From: Nocardioidaceae bacterium
GTDB taxonomy: Bacteria; Actinomycetota; Actinomycetes; Propionibacteriales; Nocardioidaceae
Length of the DNA: 6,918 bases
Reading direction: 5' to 3'
NCBI GenBank assembly: GCA_013696365.1
Contig: JACCYS010000379.1
Coordinates: 1-6,918, forward strand
Part shown: in pieces, positions 6,137 through 6,918 of the stretch
Numbering within the stretch: the first letter of the stretch is position 1
Layout of the letters: every line of letters begins with the position of its first letter
Program-made: the position numbers and the translations under genes
The notes under the pieces: generated by a model
Databases searched by the model: none
What the model saw: the letters and a program-made list of their open reading frames with translations, nothing else
Told to the model about the DNA's origin: nothing

Positions 6137-6179
6137 GATGGCGGGAGAAAGAGCCCCGCTGTCAGGGAGCCGGCAGGTG

Positions 6180-6917
6180 CTACGCGATCTCCTCGGCGGC
6201 CAGCAGCGGGCTCCACAGCTGCCGGGCGAGCACCCCGAAGCGGCTGGTCTCGGCCCGACCGACCTCGCTGAACTGCTCGGCGGGGACGGGCGGGGCGGCG
6301 AGCAGGGCCCGGAACGGGTACGCCTCGCCCCACACGATGCGGTGGTAGGAGTCGTCGGCCTCGCGGTCGGCCCAGGCCCTGTCGGCGGCGTCCCGGGCGT
6401 CGGGCTCGGACTCACCCAGCTCCCTGCGCTCGGCGTACGTGTGCGAGGCGCCCAGCGGCAGCGGCAACGGCTCGCAGCAACCCCACGCGTGCAGGTCGGC
6501 TAGCCACGTCAGCAGCGGCAGGGCAGCCACAGCCGGTGGCGCGGTCAGCACCGAACGGCGAGCCTTGGTGCCCGCCCGGCCGACGGTCGCCGCGCGCCAG
6601 CTGTGGCCGGGATGGCTGGCGGTGTCGCTGGCGGCGAGCGCGAGCAGCTGCACCCAGGCACGGAGCCGGTGCTTGCCCGCGAGGGTCGAGTAGACCGTGC
6701 GTGCCACCACGTCGCCGTACACCCCGCCGACGGTGCCGGCGAGCACCCGCCCGTTCGGCAGCGACACCGCCACGTCCACCGAGCGGGCCGGGCCCACCCG
6801 GTCGGCTGCGCCGGCGGCGAAGGTCGGCTCGCTGATCGCCTGCACCTCGCCCAGCAGCCGCCAGCCGAGGGCGCCCGGCGGCAGCTCGCCGCGCCGCCAT
6901 TCCGCTTGCGCACAGGT
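6180..6917 (-). CDS. recC: RecBCD subunit RecC (exodeoxyribonuclease V gamma), C-terminal part
   Basis: RecC is the scaffold and Chi-reading subunit of RecBCD, holding RecB and RecD and splitting the DNA strands. Only the last 245 residues are in the window; the start lies beyond base 6918. The visible part begins AEWRRGELPPGALGWRLLGE, a well-conserved RecC stretch. It continues through the SVDVAVSLPNGRVLAGTVGG region and a helical segment (KHRLRAWVQLLALAASDT), and ends in the typical YHRIVWGEAYPF...FGVLARQLWSPLLAAEE pattern before a TAG at 6182-6180. The frame is open throughout. recB would be expected immediately downstream, but the cbtBA block and an IS intervene. Confidence 0.9.
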   Translation of the reverse strand, partial: TCAQAEWRRGELPPGALGWRLLGEVQAISEPTFAAGAADRVGPARSVDVAVSLPNGRVLAGTVGGVYGDVVARTVYSTLAGKHRLRAWVQLLALAASDTASHPGHSWRAATVGRAGTKARRSVLTAPPAVAALPLLTWLADLHAWGCCEPLPLPLGASHTYAERRELGESEPDARDAADRAWADREADDSYHRIVWGEAYPFRALLAAPPVPAEQFSEVGRAETSRFGVLARQLWSPLLAAEEIA

Positions 6918-6918
6918 C

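Noticed and set aside
6125..6179. A possible recC terminator (GCGGG...CCCGC hairpin just after the stop)
   Set aside because: Only five base pairs and no T run, which is too weak to call.
5283..6503. A 406-codon plus-strand open frame across cbtA, cbtB, the riboswitch and the recC end
   Set aside because: It runs antisense through two recognised genes, an RNA aptamer and part of a third gene, and its Ala/Arg/Pro/Ser-rich product shows no domain.

Overview
The window is high-GC DNA whose codon use and gene content (RecBC, a cbtBA cobalt-transport operon with its [2Fe-2S] partner, GTG starts, GTGA overlaps, a probably leaderless promoter) point to an actinobacterium. I would not name a genus. 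Almost everything reads on the minus strand.

Layout from right to left, in the direction of transcription: the C-terminal 245 codons of recC (6917-6180); a short spacer with an 8-bp hairpin; a cobalamin riboswitch (about 6075-5927); cbtB (5887-5684) and cbtA (5674-4934); a [2Fe-2S] ferredoxin-like gene that overlaps the cbtA stop by GTGA but is cut short. On the plus strand the first ~37 codons of a pyridoxamine-phosphate-oxidase-like gene (from 4678) run head-on into the broken ferredoxin, and the two lose homology at the same place (about 4786-4790). Next come an IS30-family insertion sequence (about 3246-4617) with an intact 410-aa transposase, a 41-codon remnant that looks like the start of a vapB antitoxin joined in frame to the end of its vapC toxin (3202-3077), and recB (3048 to beyond base 1), whose last part lies outside the window.

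RecB and RecC are two subunits of one helicase-nuclease, and their genes usually sit next to each other. Here about 3.1 kb separates them. That block holds one apparently working module (B12-riboswitch-controlled cobalt uptake) and three kinds of damage: a deletion scar between two convergent genes, a deletion scar inside a toxin-antitoxin pair, and an IS30 insertion. It looks like a site that has repeatedly accepted and lost DNA between two essential-complex genes.

I found no CRISPR array, tRNA, rRNA or prophage gene, and no clearly new enzyme system. The most informative signals are the two deletion scars, the two-block inverted repeat at the IS30 ends, and the possibility that recB now depends on the leaderless promoter of the dead antitoxin gene or on read-through from the IS.
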